Assembly (NCBI GenBank): GCA_030704615.1
Contig: CM060731.1
Location: forward strand, 84,982,756 to 85,046,755
Direction of reading: 5' to 3'
Origin: Takakia lepidozioides
Lineage: Eukaryota; Streptophyta; Takakiopsida; Takakiales; Takakiaceae
Length of the DNA: 64,000 nucleotides
Made by a program: the position numbers and the translations under genes. The notes under the pieces were generated by a model. That model saw nothing but the letters and a program-made list of their open reading frames with translations. It made no database searches and had not been told where the DNA came from. Of the stretch, positions 45,806 through 56,627 are shown in pieces (positions within the stretch are counted from its first letter, which is position 1; each line of letters begins with the position of its first letter).

Positions 45806-47333
45806 CTCCCAACCTGGCCGCCGGGCCAACTTGGAGCTTCGGCTACTCACCGGGACATAACGGTCCCCCTTTACTCTTCCAAAAGACCCTCCACCAATTT
45901 GGGACTAGTGGAAAATTCCCTTTGGTAGATGGCAGTCCGGAATAGCTCCCCACTCCTTGGTCGCTTTCCGGCTCGCTCGCTTACTCACTAGTTTTTGGTC
46001 ATCAACGGGCTTGCACCGTTCTCGGGGTTACTACTCCCTATATATACTTCTGTGACTGTCCGCGGGGGTTTCACAAACAACCATGCCATTTTATGGCGAA
46101 CCACCACGAAGACCCTCGACTCCCGGTGATGAGTCCCGGTGAGTCTTGGCCCACCCACCACGGCCCCATTGGACCGTGATGAGTCCCAAGACTCCCCACG
46201 ACTCCCACCACAAGGTCTCCGCCCCATGGTGAGTCCTATGCCACCCCCACTAAGTCCCGCTAAGCTACCACCACCCCTTGTGGAGCCACCCCCACCGCAA
46301 CCCGGTGTGCGGGGCTCCACCTAGTGAGTGCCTCCGCCTCCTTGAGTGCCTTAGGCACTCAAGGATGCTTCAGCCCCCCGTACCTATCGCTGCTACTGCC
46401 CCCACCACAGGGGCAGCCCCTCCTGCGTCCCGACCCCCTGCCCTCAAGGCACTTGGCCGCGACACACACCCCTACCAATAGGGGGTCGATGTCCTCATCG
46501 ACTTGTCCATTTTGTAGAAACGAACATCCAAGTTGTGGCGTCCCATGGCAACGAACCAAACCCCCACTTGACTCTACTCTCCACTAGCTAGTTCGGCCGA
46601 CTTCCTCCAAGTCCCGGCCAAGGGTGGAGCTTCTCAAGCTCCTCCCAGTGCACTCTTCTTGGCCCACTTCAAGGCCAAGGAACTATCCTCCCCGAGGATC
46701 GAATCGCCTTACTGCAACAACATTGCTTGCGACCGCTCATGATGCCGCTTTTGGCATCACCTTGAGTAAGGGTTCACCTTGAACCCCTTTTTGATTAGGA
46801 AGATAACCTTGAACCAACTGTGCGCCCCAATCACTACAATTGGGTCCGCCTTGGAATGCTGGCCTGAGGTACGGGAACACGCTAAAGCCGCACTACGACT
46901 TCGTCCCGAGGCTACACGATTATAGTACGTGAACGGAAGCACGTAGCTTCCGCGTTAGCCCGCACTACAAGGCAACCCCCTCGGTAGCGCAGTTATAGTA
47001 CGCGCACGCGCCAGGTGCACTCTAGCACGTGAACTCCCAAAGAAGGCGCAAGTTTCTTTGCCCCTTGGATGAGAGTCACCCGATTTCGGCACTACGCAAA
47101 CACACGATTAATCCAATTTACCTCTCCTACTTTTGTAAGCTAGCATGCATTCTACACACTAGCCAACCATACCATGCATCACCATTCCAAAGAAAATAGG
47201 ATGCACAACATTTGGAAACCATTTCATTTATACAAAATTTGTACAATACATGTTTTTGCAATCGGATTCCTGAGCTAGCTAAGCCGGGCTAAGCATGCAT
47301 TTCCTCTCCCATGATCCAAGGTTGATGTCCCCA
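45806..47333. other. Region without supported gene
   Basis: Contains GGTGATGAGTCCCGGTGAGTC-like repeated words (46125-46270), a Pro-coding low-complexity stretch and C-rich sequence. Part of it is probably the 3' non-coding and LTR sequence of the chromovirus fragment that ends at 47334 on the minus strand. No LTR border was fixed. Confidence 0.4.
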
Positions 47334-47853
47334 TCAACGCTTCTTCCGCTTTTGAGGTCGCCCTTCGAAAGCTGCAACCGCCTCAGATGCGTTTCTCATT
47401 TCTGAGGCACGCACCCAAGATGCCTCCACATGATGATAGCCCTTCCATTTCACGAGATACTCCGTTTCTCGATTCTTGAACCTCCTCGACTTAAGCACTG
47501 CCTCCACCTCGTACTCAGGTTTGTTTTCATGATCCAACAACACAGGTGGCGGATGCAACACTTAATGCCGATTCGGACGCGCGTCATCTTTGAAATAAGG
47601 CTTCAAAAGGGAGACGTGGAATACCGGATGCACCTTGCTATTTGTCGATAGCTCCAATTCATACACATCCTCATTCATAACCTTCCGAATGCGAAAGGGT
47701 CCCGCATATGGAGGTACAAACTTCGGACTCACTTCCGGAGGTAGTCGGAAATTCTTGATGTTCAACCAGACCTCCGTGCCTACCTCAAACTTAACTTCCC
47801 TCTGCTTCCGATTCGCCTGCCGTTCATACCGTTTCCTAGTGTCATGGTTTTAG
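47334..47853 (-). pseudogene. Chromovirus pol C-terminal fragment (integrase GPY/F module plus chromodomain)
   Basis: Read on the minus strand, the frame begins in the integrase tail (EVGTEVWLNIKNFRLPP), then PPYAGPFRIRKVMNEDVYEL and VFHVSLLKPYF. It meets an in-frame TAA near 47562 and continues in the same frame with a chromodomain (EYEVEAVLKSRRF, YLVKWKGYHHVEASW). Chromodomains steer integration to certain chromatin. Everything upstream is lost at about 47843, where unrelated AT-rich sequence starting TGTCATGG joins, probably another insertion. Confidence 0.85.
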
Positions 47854-49560
47854 TCATGGTTATCTAGAATTATCTACTTCTAGTTAACTAGGATATTTTA
47901 GATATTTATATTTATATTTTGTGTGTTGGGACTTCATTTGGTCTCACATGCCAAGTGAGGTGTCGAGCCTCACTTGAGACATGGAGATAGGTTTTCCCCT
48001 TGTGAGTGTTGAGGAGGCTCATCTTCTTGTAGTTGAGCCTCCATGAGCTTCTCTCACCTCCATAGCTCTAGGTATTGAGAGGGAGTGTGTTGAGGGCTTT
48101 GTAGGGTGGATTCCTTTAGCAAAGGTGCCCTTGGCTTGACTTAGTTTATGTGATAGAGTGGATTTCACTTGGAAGGACTAGGGCTTGTTCTTCATGTGAT
48201 TGCTTCATGCTTTGAGAGCTTTCATTGTCTTCTACTTCTCTCATTTATCATCTCTTATCACAACAAGAAGATCACCTTATGTTTGTGAGTGCGGAGTGTA
48301 AGGATTAGTTTTGCACTTGTATTTTAAAGAAGTTGAGAGCTAGGAGAATTTAGCTCTTGTATCACAAGGCTTGCAAGGGGTTGCAAGGAAAGGTACTCGA
48401 GTATTGCATGCACCAAGGAGTTGGAGAGCTTGAGAAGAAAGCTCTTGAGTCACAAGATTTTGCAAGGATTGTAAGGAGGAAGTCTTGTGTGTGTGGAAGC
48501 ATGGATTCTAGGGTTTGAGAATCCTTTGTATGCATTATGGAGTCGATGGTGTGCGCCATGGCTTGTGGAGAGTGACTAAAGGCTTGTTAGTGCTCATTTC
48601 ACTATCAAGCTAGGGTTAAGCAAGTTCAAAGTGTGGATGTTGTGGAAGAGAAGCCAATGAGCTATATATGCTTGGGCTTGAAGACAACAAGGGCAAGCAC
48701 TTGGAGAGCACTAAGAAGCTCAAGAGGTCTTGAAAGGGAGCATGTGAAGAAATCTTCCAATCATGGTGGTGTGGAGCCAAGCTTAGGGTGCCATTGGAAG
48801 GGCTTGGAGAACATGTGGTGGGAAATCCTTGAAGGGAAATCATCATTCAATGTATGCATAGCTTCACCCTAACTATGTAATGTGACAAAAGGGGGAGACA
48901 ATACTTGGTTATTCATGCTCTTGGTAGTGCGAGCTTTGTGGTGGATAGTTGACCAAGCAAGTGGTGCATGTGTGGAGCATGCTCGTTTGAGTTTGTAAGT
49001 TCAAGATTGAGAAGGGGAGCTCTTGAACTAGCAAGAGGTGAAGGCCTTTGAGATCCATTTGTGTGTGAAGTGGAGAGGTGTTGATTCATGTTATGATGAA
49101 GGAGAGCAACACATAGGCCAAGAGGTCATGAAACATGCATTCAAATGACCACGGGGAGCACATGGATGATGGATTGGTGCAAGACCCCAAATGAGGCATA
49201 TGGCGTGAGAGTGGGATCCAAGGCGGATTGCTTGGGAGCATTATTGTAAGTGACAAGCATTGCTCCTACACATTGAGATAATTTGTGTTGATTTGGAGCA
49301 ATTGTCAAGTGATGAGGAGACAAATGCATGATTGCTCGGCAATGGAGATATGGTAGTTTGCAATCAAATCCCAAGGACTAGAATGGGGATTGATTTGGTG
49401 GACAATGACTTGCAAGTTGAGTTGGACCACTCTTGGTTGCACATTGGGGTGGAAGAGAGCAAGAAGATGCCTCTTATGACCACCTAGAGACCATATTTTT
49501 GCTTGAGTAGAAGCATAGAAGTCAAGGACTTGTATTCTAGCTCTTCATTACAAACCCTAG
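47854..49560. other. Non-coding region, possibly LTR-like
   Basis: Starts TGTCATGGTTTTAG at the break in the chromovirus fragment. It is G/A/T-rich with many TTGAGAGC and CTTGTGAGTG words and no supported ORF. It may be part of a large non-autonomous LTR element; no end was identified. Confidence 0.3.
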
Positions 49561-49564
49561 TAGT

Positions 49565-49975
49565 GTATGCTCAGACTATACCTCTGTTAGTATACCAAAC
49601 AGGAGCTTGTCCCTTTGACTATACCTCTGTTGAGGTATCACCATATGTGAACCCTAATGTGAGACTATACCTCTGTTAGTATACCAAACAGGAGCTTGTC
49701 CATTTTACTATACCTCTATTGAGGTATCACCATATGTGAACCCTAATCAGCTCAGACTATACCTCTGTTAGTATACCAAACAGGAGCTTGTCCCTTTTAC
49801 TATACCTCTGTTGAGGTATCACCATATGTGGACCCTAATCAGCTCAGACTATACCTCTGTTAGTATACCAAACAGAACCCTCATTTTCAGACTATACCTC
49901 TGTAAAGGTATCATCAACATAAGGGACCCTAGCAACCTCAGACTATACCTCTGTTAAGGTATCAACAGTGAAAGG
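49565..49975. repeat. Tandem repeat with ATACCTC/GAGGTAT hairpins, about 5 copies
   Basis: Blocks of 80-100 bases start CAGACTATACCTCTGTTAGTA and contain ACTATACCTCTGTTGAGGTA, the latter holding a 7-base perfect inverted repeat with TGTT in the loop. Copies lie near 49573, 49664, 49755, 49846 and 49890-49960. It is followed to about 50120 by a purine-rich degenerate repeat (TTGGAGGA words). Confidence 0.85.
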
Positions 49976-49979
49976 ACTT

Positions 49980-50747
49980 AGTGAAATTTAAGGGCCTTTG
50001 GAGGATTGTTTGGAAGATATTTGAGGGCCCTTGGAGGAGTATTTGGAGGATCTTTGGGGTCCTTGGAGGACCCTTCGAGGAGCTTTGGTGGACAATGTTG
50101 AAGAGCTCTTGAAGGATTGATTGAGGGATATTGAAGGATACTTGCCACGGCCATACAAGCGAGTGGATAGAGACAGGAGGGAGAGTGGTGAGATGAGAGC
50201 ATTCTGGGGTTAGGAATTGCTTTAGTTTCTCTTCTCCATAGTCTTTCACCCTCTCTGTAGGCCAAAACCTTTCCGTAGGTGGAGGCAAAAGTCAGTCCGG
50301 GTTTGGGCTGGGGTGTCCTTGCAGGAGCGACACTGTGGAGTGTTTTTGGTGTGGGGTAGTTGTTGTCTTGATTTTCTTGTGTTTGGATCCCCTCCACACC
50401 TGCATGCTTGACTGTGCGCCATGTTAGCTTTGTGTGGGCGCTTGTTTTCATAGGAGGTTGGTCCGGATTTGATCACCGGCCAATCCTAGAGTATGTTGTC
50501 GGTGGTGAGGCTGGAGTGATGACCAGCAAGACCACCAGTGTTTCTTCTATGGTGAGGCTGGGTTGATGACCAGCAGACCATAGGAGTGCTTGCGGTGGAT
50601 GCAGGTGCAGGTACAGGTCTACGTTAGAAACCTATTATTCCTGCTTGAACCAGTAGCCGCAACAGGTTCTTTACCCGGTTACCTTGTAGAAAGTGGGGAT
50701 TAGAGACAGGTTGACAACCGGTTGGGTTGTGAGTTTTCATCACGAAG
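49980..50747. other. 5' flank of the gypsy gag
   Basis: The leader has an internal duplication (GGTGAGGCTGG..TGATGACCAGCA near 50500 and 50550). No LTR matching 12682-13507 and no clear primer-binding site was found. Minus-strand ORFs here follow the purine-rich repeat and are not believed. Confidence 0.4.
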
Positions 50748-52080
50748 GTGCCACCAACTGCTGAGGGGAGTGTCGGTATAAGCACCAGCGATACTAGTGG
50801 GTACACAAGACAAGGTGTGCAGTTTAGGCTACTTTCACCTTCAGTGTCTTCTGAGGAAGGTTCAGACTCGGAGTCAGGAGGATTCTCGCCGAGGGTGCAA
50901 GTCATTTCCGTACCATTGTTGTGGGACACGATGGAGGAGATGTATGGAGCTACCAAGGGGCCACGTAGGTACTCTGGAGCTGTGGGCACCATCGAGCTTG
51001 ATGACTTTATACAAGAGTTTGACAGTTGGTGTGATTTGCAGCAAATGCGCAATCCACAACTGTTTACGCCCTTTATGGCGTGGAAGGGACTATTCCAGCA
51101 CCTTGAGGGGCCGCCCATGGATGATTACCATGAATTTAGGCGGGGACATGCGGAGGAGATTGAGGAGTGGCGAGAGTATTGATCACCTAACTATGTCTCA
51201 ATCACTAGAGGCACAAGGGCAGCGGTGACACCAGCAGCTACACAAACATCTCCAACTACAAGCACTAGTAGTGGAACAAGTAGTGTCGGCACTTCTGCAG
51301 GTGGTACCAGTTCAAAAGGTGCTACTACTCCTCCTGCCACAATTACAACACATGTGCCTAGATTCAACCCGGTGGTGGAGTTCTTCCAGGAGTTGCGGAG
51401 GAACTACCAAGGTGTACGGACAAAGAAGCTGCAAAGTTTGCAAGACTTCCAGCGCAAATCCAGTGAGAGCTTGCGAGAGGCCTACACTCGTATGAGGCGC
51501 TTGATAAGTGTGACCCAAGAGGTTACTGAAGCTCAGGCAGTCCAGTTCTGGTATGGAATTTTGGACAAGGAGCTCAGGAGAAGGGTGCGGGATGCAACCC
51601 TGTTACAAGCGGCCCAACCCACATTAGCGGATGTGTTTCTGCTGGCTGAGCGGATTGAGCTCAACATGGTGGAGGAGCGAGTTGTTACCATTGGATTTGG
51701 CAAGGACATGCCTACACGAGGCACAGCTGCCAGCCCACAGGCACAAGGGACTGCCCAACAGCATGGTCAGGGGGGCAAGGTTTCCCAACCCCAAGTTCCA
51801 TGGAGCTTACATGGGACCTCAGGTGCAGAGGCCCGTGGCTTCTTTTGCAGGCCAACAGCAACCAGGGGTGATATGTTGGACATGTGGAGGACCCCATGTC
51901 AAGAGAGATTGCCCAGAGAGTGGCAGAAGGCCGACACAAGTACAGCCTGCACAGTTGCAGTGTGGGCATTGTGGCAAGTATGGGCATGGAGATGCCCAGT
52001 GTTATGACTTGCATCCTGAGTTGCGCCCAGGCCAGTTCCAAGGGAACAATGGTGGCCGGGGGCGAGGTGGACCAGCCTAG
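50748..52080 (+). pseudogene. Ty3/gypsy gag with zinc knuckles (frame breaks)
   Basis: The frame starts near 50748 and has an in-frame TGA at 51180. It continues with a gag capsid-like segment (FQRKSSESLREAYTRMRRL, QFWYGILDKELRRRVRDATL). A shift near 51750-51850 leads to two zinc knuckles, CWTCGGPHVKRDC (CX2CX3HX4C) and CGHCGKYGHGDAQC (CX2CX4HX4C), then Gly/Arg-rich sequence. Gag packages the element RNA. The breaks mean it is no longer translated as one protein. Confidence 0.8.
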
Positions 52081-52825
52081 AGAGGACGAGGTGGTCGGGC
52101 ACGAGGTGCAGGCCAAGGGCAAGCTCAACATGGCCAAGGACGCAGAGGTCAGGGTGTTGACCAAGGCATGGCCAACCGGCTTCAGCAGTTAGAGCAGAGG
52201 CTCGCTGCCATGGCTACAGCTCAGGTGGTACCAGCTCCCAGGCGGGATGGTCCACCTCCTGCTCCTGAGGGAAGAGATATGGGAGACATGGGATTCATGT
52301 GCAGAGCAGCACTACCACTAGTGCAGGTGGAGTCTGCTGCAGCCGTGACTTGAGGAGCAGCACGAGTTCCTGAGCCACGAGGTGCAGAGGTGGAATTGGA
52401 TCCACAGCGTGGGGAGGCAAGCCGTCAGACGAGGCTTCCTCAGTCATTCACATTGGTGGAGACAGTGTCGACGCCATCCATGGCACCTAGTTCTCGTCCG
52501 ACTGTTACCGAGGCGGAGGTTACTATGCCATTGGGGAGAGCTACACGTGCAGCACTGACACCTGCTACCAAGGCTAGTGCAGCCGGTGTGTTATTGGGGG
52601 CAGCCACCTCTGTGTGTCAAGCCCCACTGTTCTCGGCAACCATGATTGCGACGCCGGGGGTAAGACCAGCTGCAGTGTTCAGACTAGCAGCAACACTCTG
52701 CGAGAGTGGGGAGGTCACTTCATCTTCTGCGGAGTTACTGGAAGGTGTAGTAGCAGAGGGATCCTCGGATAAGAGGGTCAAGACTGCCATGGCTGCGCCA
52801 TGGCAAGCTGCAGCTGCCAGCTAGG
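52081..52825 (+). pseudogene. Gag-pol linker, low-complexity
   Basis: After the zinc knuckles the frame shifts again and a Thr/Ala/Ser-rich segment follows (52390-52824) without a recognisable domain. It joins the protease. It is probably a disordered linker of the polyprotein. Confidence 0.45.
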
Positions 52826-53280
52826 CCAGCCTTTGAGCGCGCCATGGTGACACCTGGAGTTGTCTTGTTAGACAACCAGGGAGGCATTTTCACTTTGAGT
52901 GGACCGGCAGACAAGAAGTACCGGCCACTGCGGGTCTTGTTGGACTCAGGAGTCAGCCACTGATGTTGGGCAGAGCTGCTATTGCAGGTTTGGGCCTCAT
53001 GGAGGCGGATATGGAGCCTTGTCATTTCCAGATACAATCATCTCTGGGAGGATCAGAGTAGGCTCGGGGCATGACACGGCGTGAGTTGGCCATTGGACTA
53101 CAACCAGATCATCCTGTAGATGGCTCAGTGATACGAGCCAAGGCCATTGTGACAGACGTGGTCTCTTACAATGTCCTTGTTGGTGGGGCAGTGTTATATC
53201 CCATGGGCTTCACCCTGGACTTTTGGGAGGAGTCAGCATCCTACAGGCCTGGATGGCAGTCAGGGGATGGTCGTCGTGCA
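52826..53280 (+). pseudogene. Retropepsin-like protease of the gypsy element
   Basis: PLRVLLDSGVSH carries the catalytic D-S-G. A frame break follows, then GRAAIAGLGLMEADMEPCHF and a second break. In the frame from 53071 come VVSYNVLVGGAVLYPMGF and YRPGWQ, a conserved region after the protease in related elements. Cleaves the polyprotein. Two frame breaks and a TAG near 53059 inactivate it. Confidence 0.7.
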
Positions 53281-53634
53281 CAGCTCCCTGTGACATTCAT
53301 TGGGGGTATTGCGGCTGCCCAGCGGGGCAAGATGCCAACACTAGCCGCCTTTACAGCTGCAATTAGTTGGCCTGGAGAGTTGCTGGAAGGCAATGCCCAT
53401 GCAGAGGATGTGCCACCTCCAGCAGAGCAGGATGACATGCATAGTACGACGGAGTTGCCTGCCATGGTTGCTCACACTCCATTATGGGGTACGAGCAAGG
53501 ATTTGCAGCAGGCTGCTGATGGACGGGTACAACTAGCCTGGGTAGAGGCCTTCGTACCGTCAGGAGAAGAGGAGAGTGCGGTGATTGCACTAAGACCACC
53601 TCGGTTGTCGCCATTGGACACCACACCTCTTGTG

Positions 53635-54640
53635 TGGCAGTGCCCGGATGAAGGCATATGCCTTCTGGACTTGTTTGGCGGGATCAGCACTAGATTGGCT
53701 GCAGTACTGCAGGCAGGTGTACGAGTTTGACGTTACCTGTATGTGGAGAGGGATGAGACTACACGACGCGTCTCACTGCGCCATGTTGCTCAGTTGGTAC
53801 AGCAGTACCCTGATTTGTTGCCAGTGTCTGCAGTTCGTGGATACCAACAAGCCTTGCCAGCAGACATTTTGTTGCTGGGGGTGCAAGATTTGGAGCGGGT
53901 TGGCTCCATTGATCTGGTAGTGGCAGGTTGGCCCTGCCAAAGGCATTCATCAGCCGGGCATGGCAGTGGATTGCGAGACTCGAGGACGGGTCTGTTTTGG
54001 GAGATGGTGCGGATTTTGCGCCACTTGCAGCTTCATAAAGCTGTATCTCTAGCATACATCTTGGAGAATGTGCCACTGATGGGTGATTCTCAGGCCAGGG
54101 TGATGGCCAGTGTGCATCAAGTCCGGTCGTGGCTTGGGTCAACAATGTTGCTGGATGCAGCTGCAGTGGGGTCATGGGCTCATCGTCCACGGCTATGGTG
54201 GACTAACTTGATGCCACCCGCACTGCTCAAGCGTGCATTTGATGGGGTGCAGCGGCCAGCACACCTCACAATGGATAGCATTTTGGACACAGGGAGGCAG
54301 TCTCAACGTGTGAGACACGATGACCGTTCGCCTTTGGCAGTGGTCAACAGGGTGGGTCAACCACGAGCAGCATTACCTACACTGCTTAGCTTCCCATGAT
54401 CCCATGCTTTTCGGGATGGTGGACGTGGCCTCTTGTGGGATAGCCAGTTTGCAACAATTAGTGGAGCCCAATGCTGACGAACGCGAGCGGGCGATGGATT
54501 TTACCACATGTACCACGACGGTGCCATCTCTTTCTGAGGCATCACGTCGTCAGGTGTTGGGGCAAGCAATGGATCTCAATTGCTTGACCTGGATTATCAG
54601 CTTGGCTATGGCTGAGCAGCGCAGAGTACGGAGTACACTT
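53635..54640 (+). pseudogene. C5 cytosine DNA methyltransferase domain inside gypsy pol
   Basis: Lies between protease and RT. Motifs in family order: I LLDLFGGISTRLAAVLQAG (SAM binding), after a break YLYVERDETTRRV, IV VVAGWPCQRHSSAGHG with the PCQ catalytic cysteine, VI YILENVPLMGD, VIII VGSWAHRPRLWWTNL. A second frame break follows at about 54390, then PNADERERAMDF and LGQAMDLNC (motifs IX-X). Such enzymes methylate CG cytosines; retrotransposon-borne versions are known from charophytes and dinoflagellates. Frame breaks near 53730 and 54390 mean this copy is dead, or sequence errors. The host-gene origin is DNMT3/DRM-like or other; I cannot tell. Confidence 0.88.
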
Positions 54641-55033
54641 TCCTTCATGGTCTCCCTGCCTACCGAGATGGTACAGGCAGCGAGTGGGGGCGAGCAGGTG
54701 AGGACCACGAGGTGCAGGCCGCATCCATGGCACACGTGGGAGGTGCTCGAGGTTCAGAAGGAGTTGGCAGCCAAGGCAGCGGTGATGGATCAGGTTGGGG
54801 ATTTTTCTCGGATTGAAGAGGTCCTCAAGGATGGGATGATGGGGCAAGATGAGACATTGTCACTGACAGAGGAGGCAGTGGTCACTGCTCAAGAGGTTGC
54901 AGCATAGCAACCACGGGACGCGTCTTCTACCTCTAAGCCTGCTGAACTCAAGGTTGCAGTCACGGAGGACAACTGGGAGCCTGATGTTGGACCTATAGTC
55001 ACCGGAGAAGAGAGACGACGTATACAGCGGTTC
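54641..55033 (+). pseudogene. Linker between methyltransferase and RT
   Basis: A Glu/Val/Ala-rich continuation of the frame ends in TAG at about 54905. After it the RT frame is entered with VTEDNWEPDVGPIVTGEERR, the usual entry to RT in gypsy elements. No separate gene is seen. Confidence 0.5.
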
Positions 55034-56110
55034 TTGAGGGCTTACAGGAACTGCTTTGCCTTCAGTTTGAAGGACTTAGGATCACTGAAGGGTCAAGAGA
55101 TTCGCATTGAATTGGCTACTGACACGCCAATCTTTCGGAGATCCTATAGATACAGTGACATGGAGAGGTCCTTGATTCAGATGAGAACTCAGGACCTTTG
55201 GGAGGCTGGTTTGGTGGAGCTATCTGGGGGAGAGTATGCTTCAGCCACAGTGATGCCAGCCAAGAAGGATGTCTTTGGCAATTGGACGGAGAGACGTATG
55301 TGCGGCGGTGATTACCGGCCTGTAAATCGTCAGACCAAGTCCGATAGGTATGCCATGCCAACACCAGAGGAGATCTTTGATGCCATTGGGCATGCCAAGG
55401 TCTTTAGCACATTGGATTTACGATCCGGATATCACCAGTTGCCGATCAAGGAGGCGGATAAGCAAAAGACGGCATTCTGGGGGATCAATGAGTACGGGAA
55501 GGATTGCCTATACCAGTGGCGGTTCTTACCATTTGGGGTTAAGAACGCTCCGGCAGAGTTTCAGAGAGTCATGGACAGGATTCTAGCAGGGGTGGAGTTT
55601 GCTCGGTGCTACATAGATGACATCATCATCTTTAGTGCTACGGTGGAAGAGCATGAGAGACACCTTCAGGGGGTATTTGAGCGCTTGAGGGCGCACGGAT
55701 TGAAGTTACATCCGGGAAAGTGCAAGTTTTTCCACAACCAGATTGAGTATCTGGGTCACATGATATATCCTGGAGGATTGGGGGTACAGCAGACTAAGGT
55801 AGAGTCCATTGCACAGGTTCCACGCCTCACGGATGTGAGCCGAGTTCGAGCTTTCATGGGGTTAGCAAACTATTATAGACAGTTTGTTAAGGGATTTAGT
55901 GCCATTGCAAAGGCTCTAACCAAGCTGATCAAGGTGGACCAGGAGTGGCAGTGGGAAGATGAGCAAGAACAAGCTTTTCAAGAGCTCAAGGCGAGGTTGA
56001 CCTCGGCGCCCATCTTGAGACGACCTATTAGGGGGCGTCCTTTTCAGCTGCATACAAATTGGAGCATGCTGGGGCTTGGAGCGGTGCTTACACAGGTGGA
56101 TGATGAGGGA
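55034..56110 (+). pseudogene. Ty3/gypsy reverse transcriptase, cut at the RNase H border
   Basis: An uninterrupted 359-residue frame. RT blocks in order: RRSYRYSDMERSLI, VMPAKKDVFGNWTERRMCGG, DYRPVNRQT, FSTLDLRSGYHQLPI, KTAFWG, FLPFGVKNAPAEFQRVMD, CYIDDIIIFS (YxDD active site at about 55608), LHPGKCKFF, then the connection region ending TQVDDEG. It stops being gypsy exactly after ATGATGAGGGA at 56100-56110. The same 11 bases start the RNase H half at 9963. Confidence 0.92.
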
Positions 56111-56300
56111 GCGTAGCTATGGCGTGAGCCCAGCCCCGTGAGCCTGGGAGCTGAGCTCACGTTCAAGCTACAAAGCGTGAGCTGAGCTCACGCTTCAGGG
56201 AAGCGTGAGCGGCACGAATCTGCTGGAGAAGAAGGTCCTATAGGCGAGGATTGCAGGAAGAGGGCCTATTACCGTGGACAAAACAAAGGGGGCCAACACA
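56111..56300. mobile_element. Putative left end of unit C transposon
   Basis: Directly after the gypsy break come GGCGTGAGCCCAGCC and four more GTGAGC/GCTCAC words to 56212, then GGCCTATTACCGTGGAC at 56261. This is the inverted order of motifs at the right end of unit A. I read it as one transposon end. The interval 56301-56627 holds the 3' UTR side of transposase C. Confidence 0.55.
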
Positions 56301-56627
56301 CACCATGTGTGCAATGCCCGCTCTAAAACAGAAATATGAAAACATGGCAGATTTGAGCTCAGAATGATTGTCACAGTTTATTTCAATTCACAGATAGACG
56401 CTTACAATGAATTGCATGTGCATTTGCCCTGGTTCCGTAAACGAAATCCATATGTTTGTCAGAAATGCAAAGTCTTCACACGGCAACCTGCAAACCAGCA
56501 TGGGCAGCGGGCATGGCTCGTATGTGTTCAAAGAGAAGTTGGCGGAGCTCCACGCGAGGTGTCCCGCTGTAGAAGGGTGTTCACTTCTCCATAGCCTAGT
56601 GTGGCTTGGTGGATGAATTGGTCTCTC

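Noticed and set aside
49962-50476. Minus-strand ORFs of 108-157 codons before the gag
   Set aside because: They follow a purine-rich degenerate repeat (TTGGAGGA) and lack any domain.
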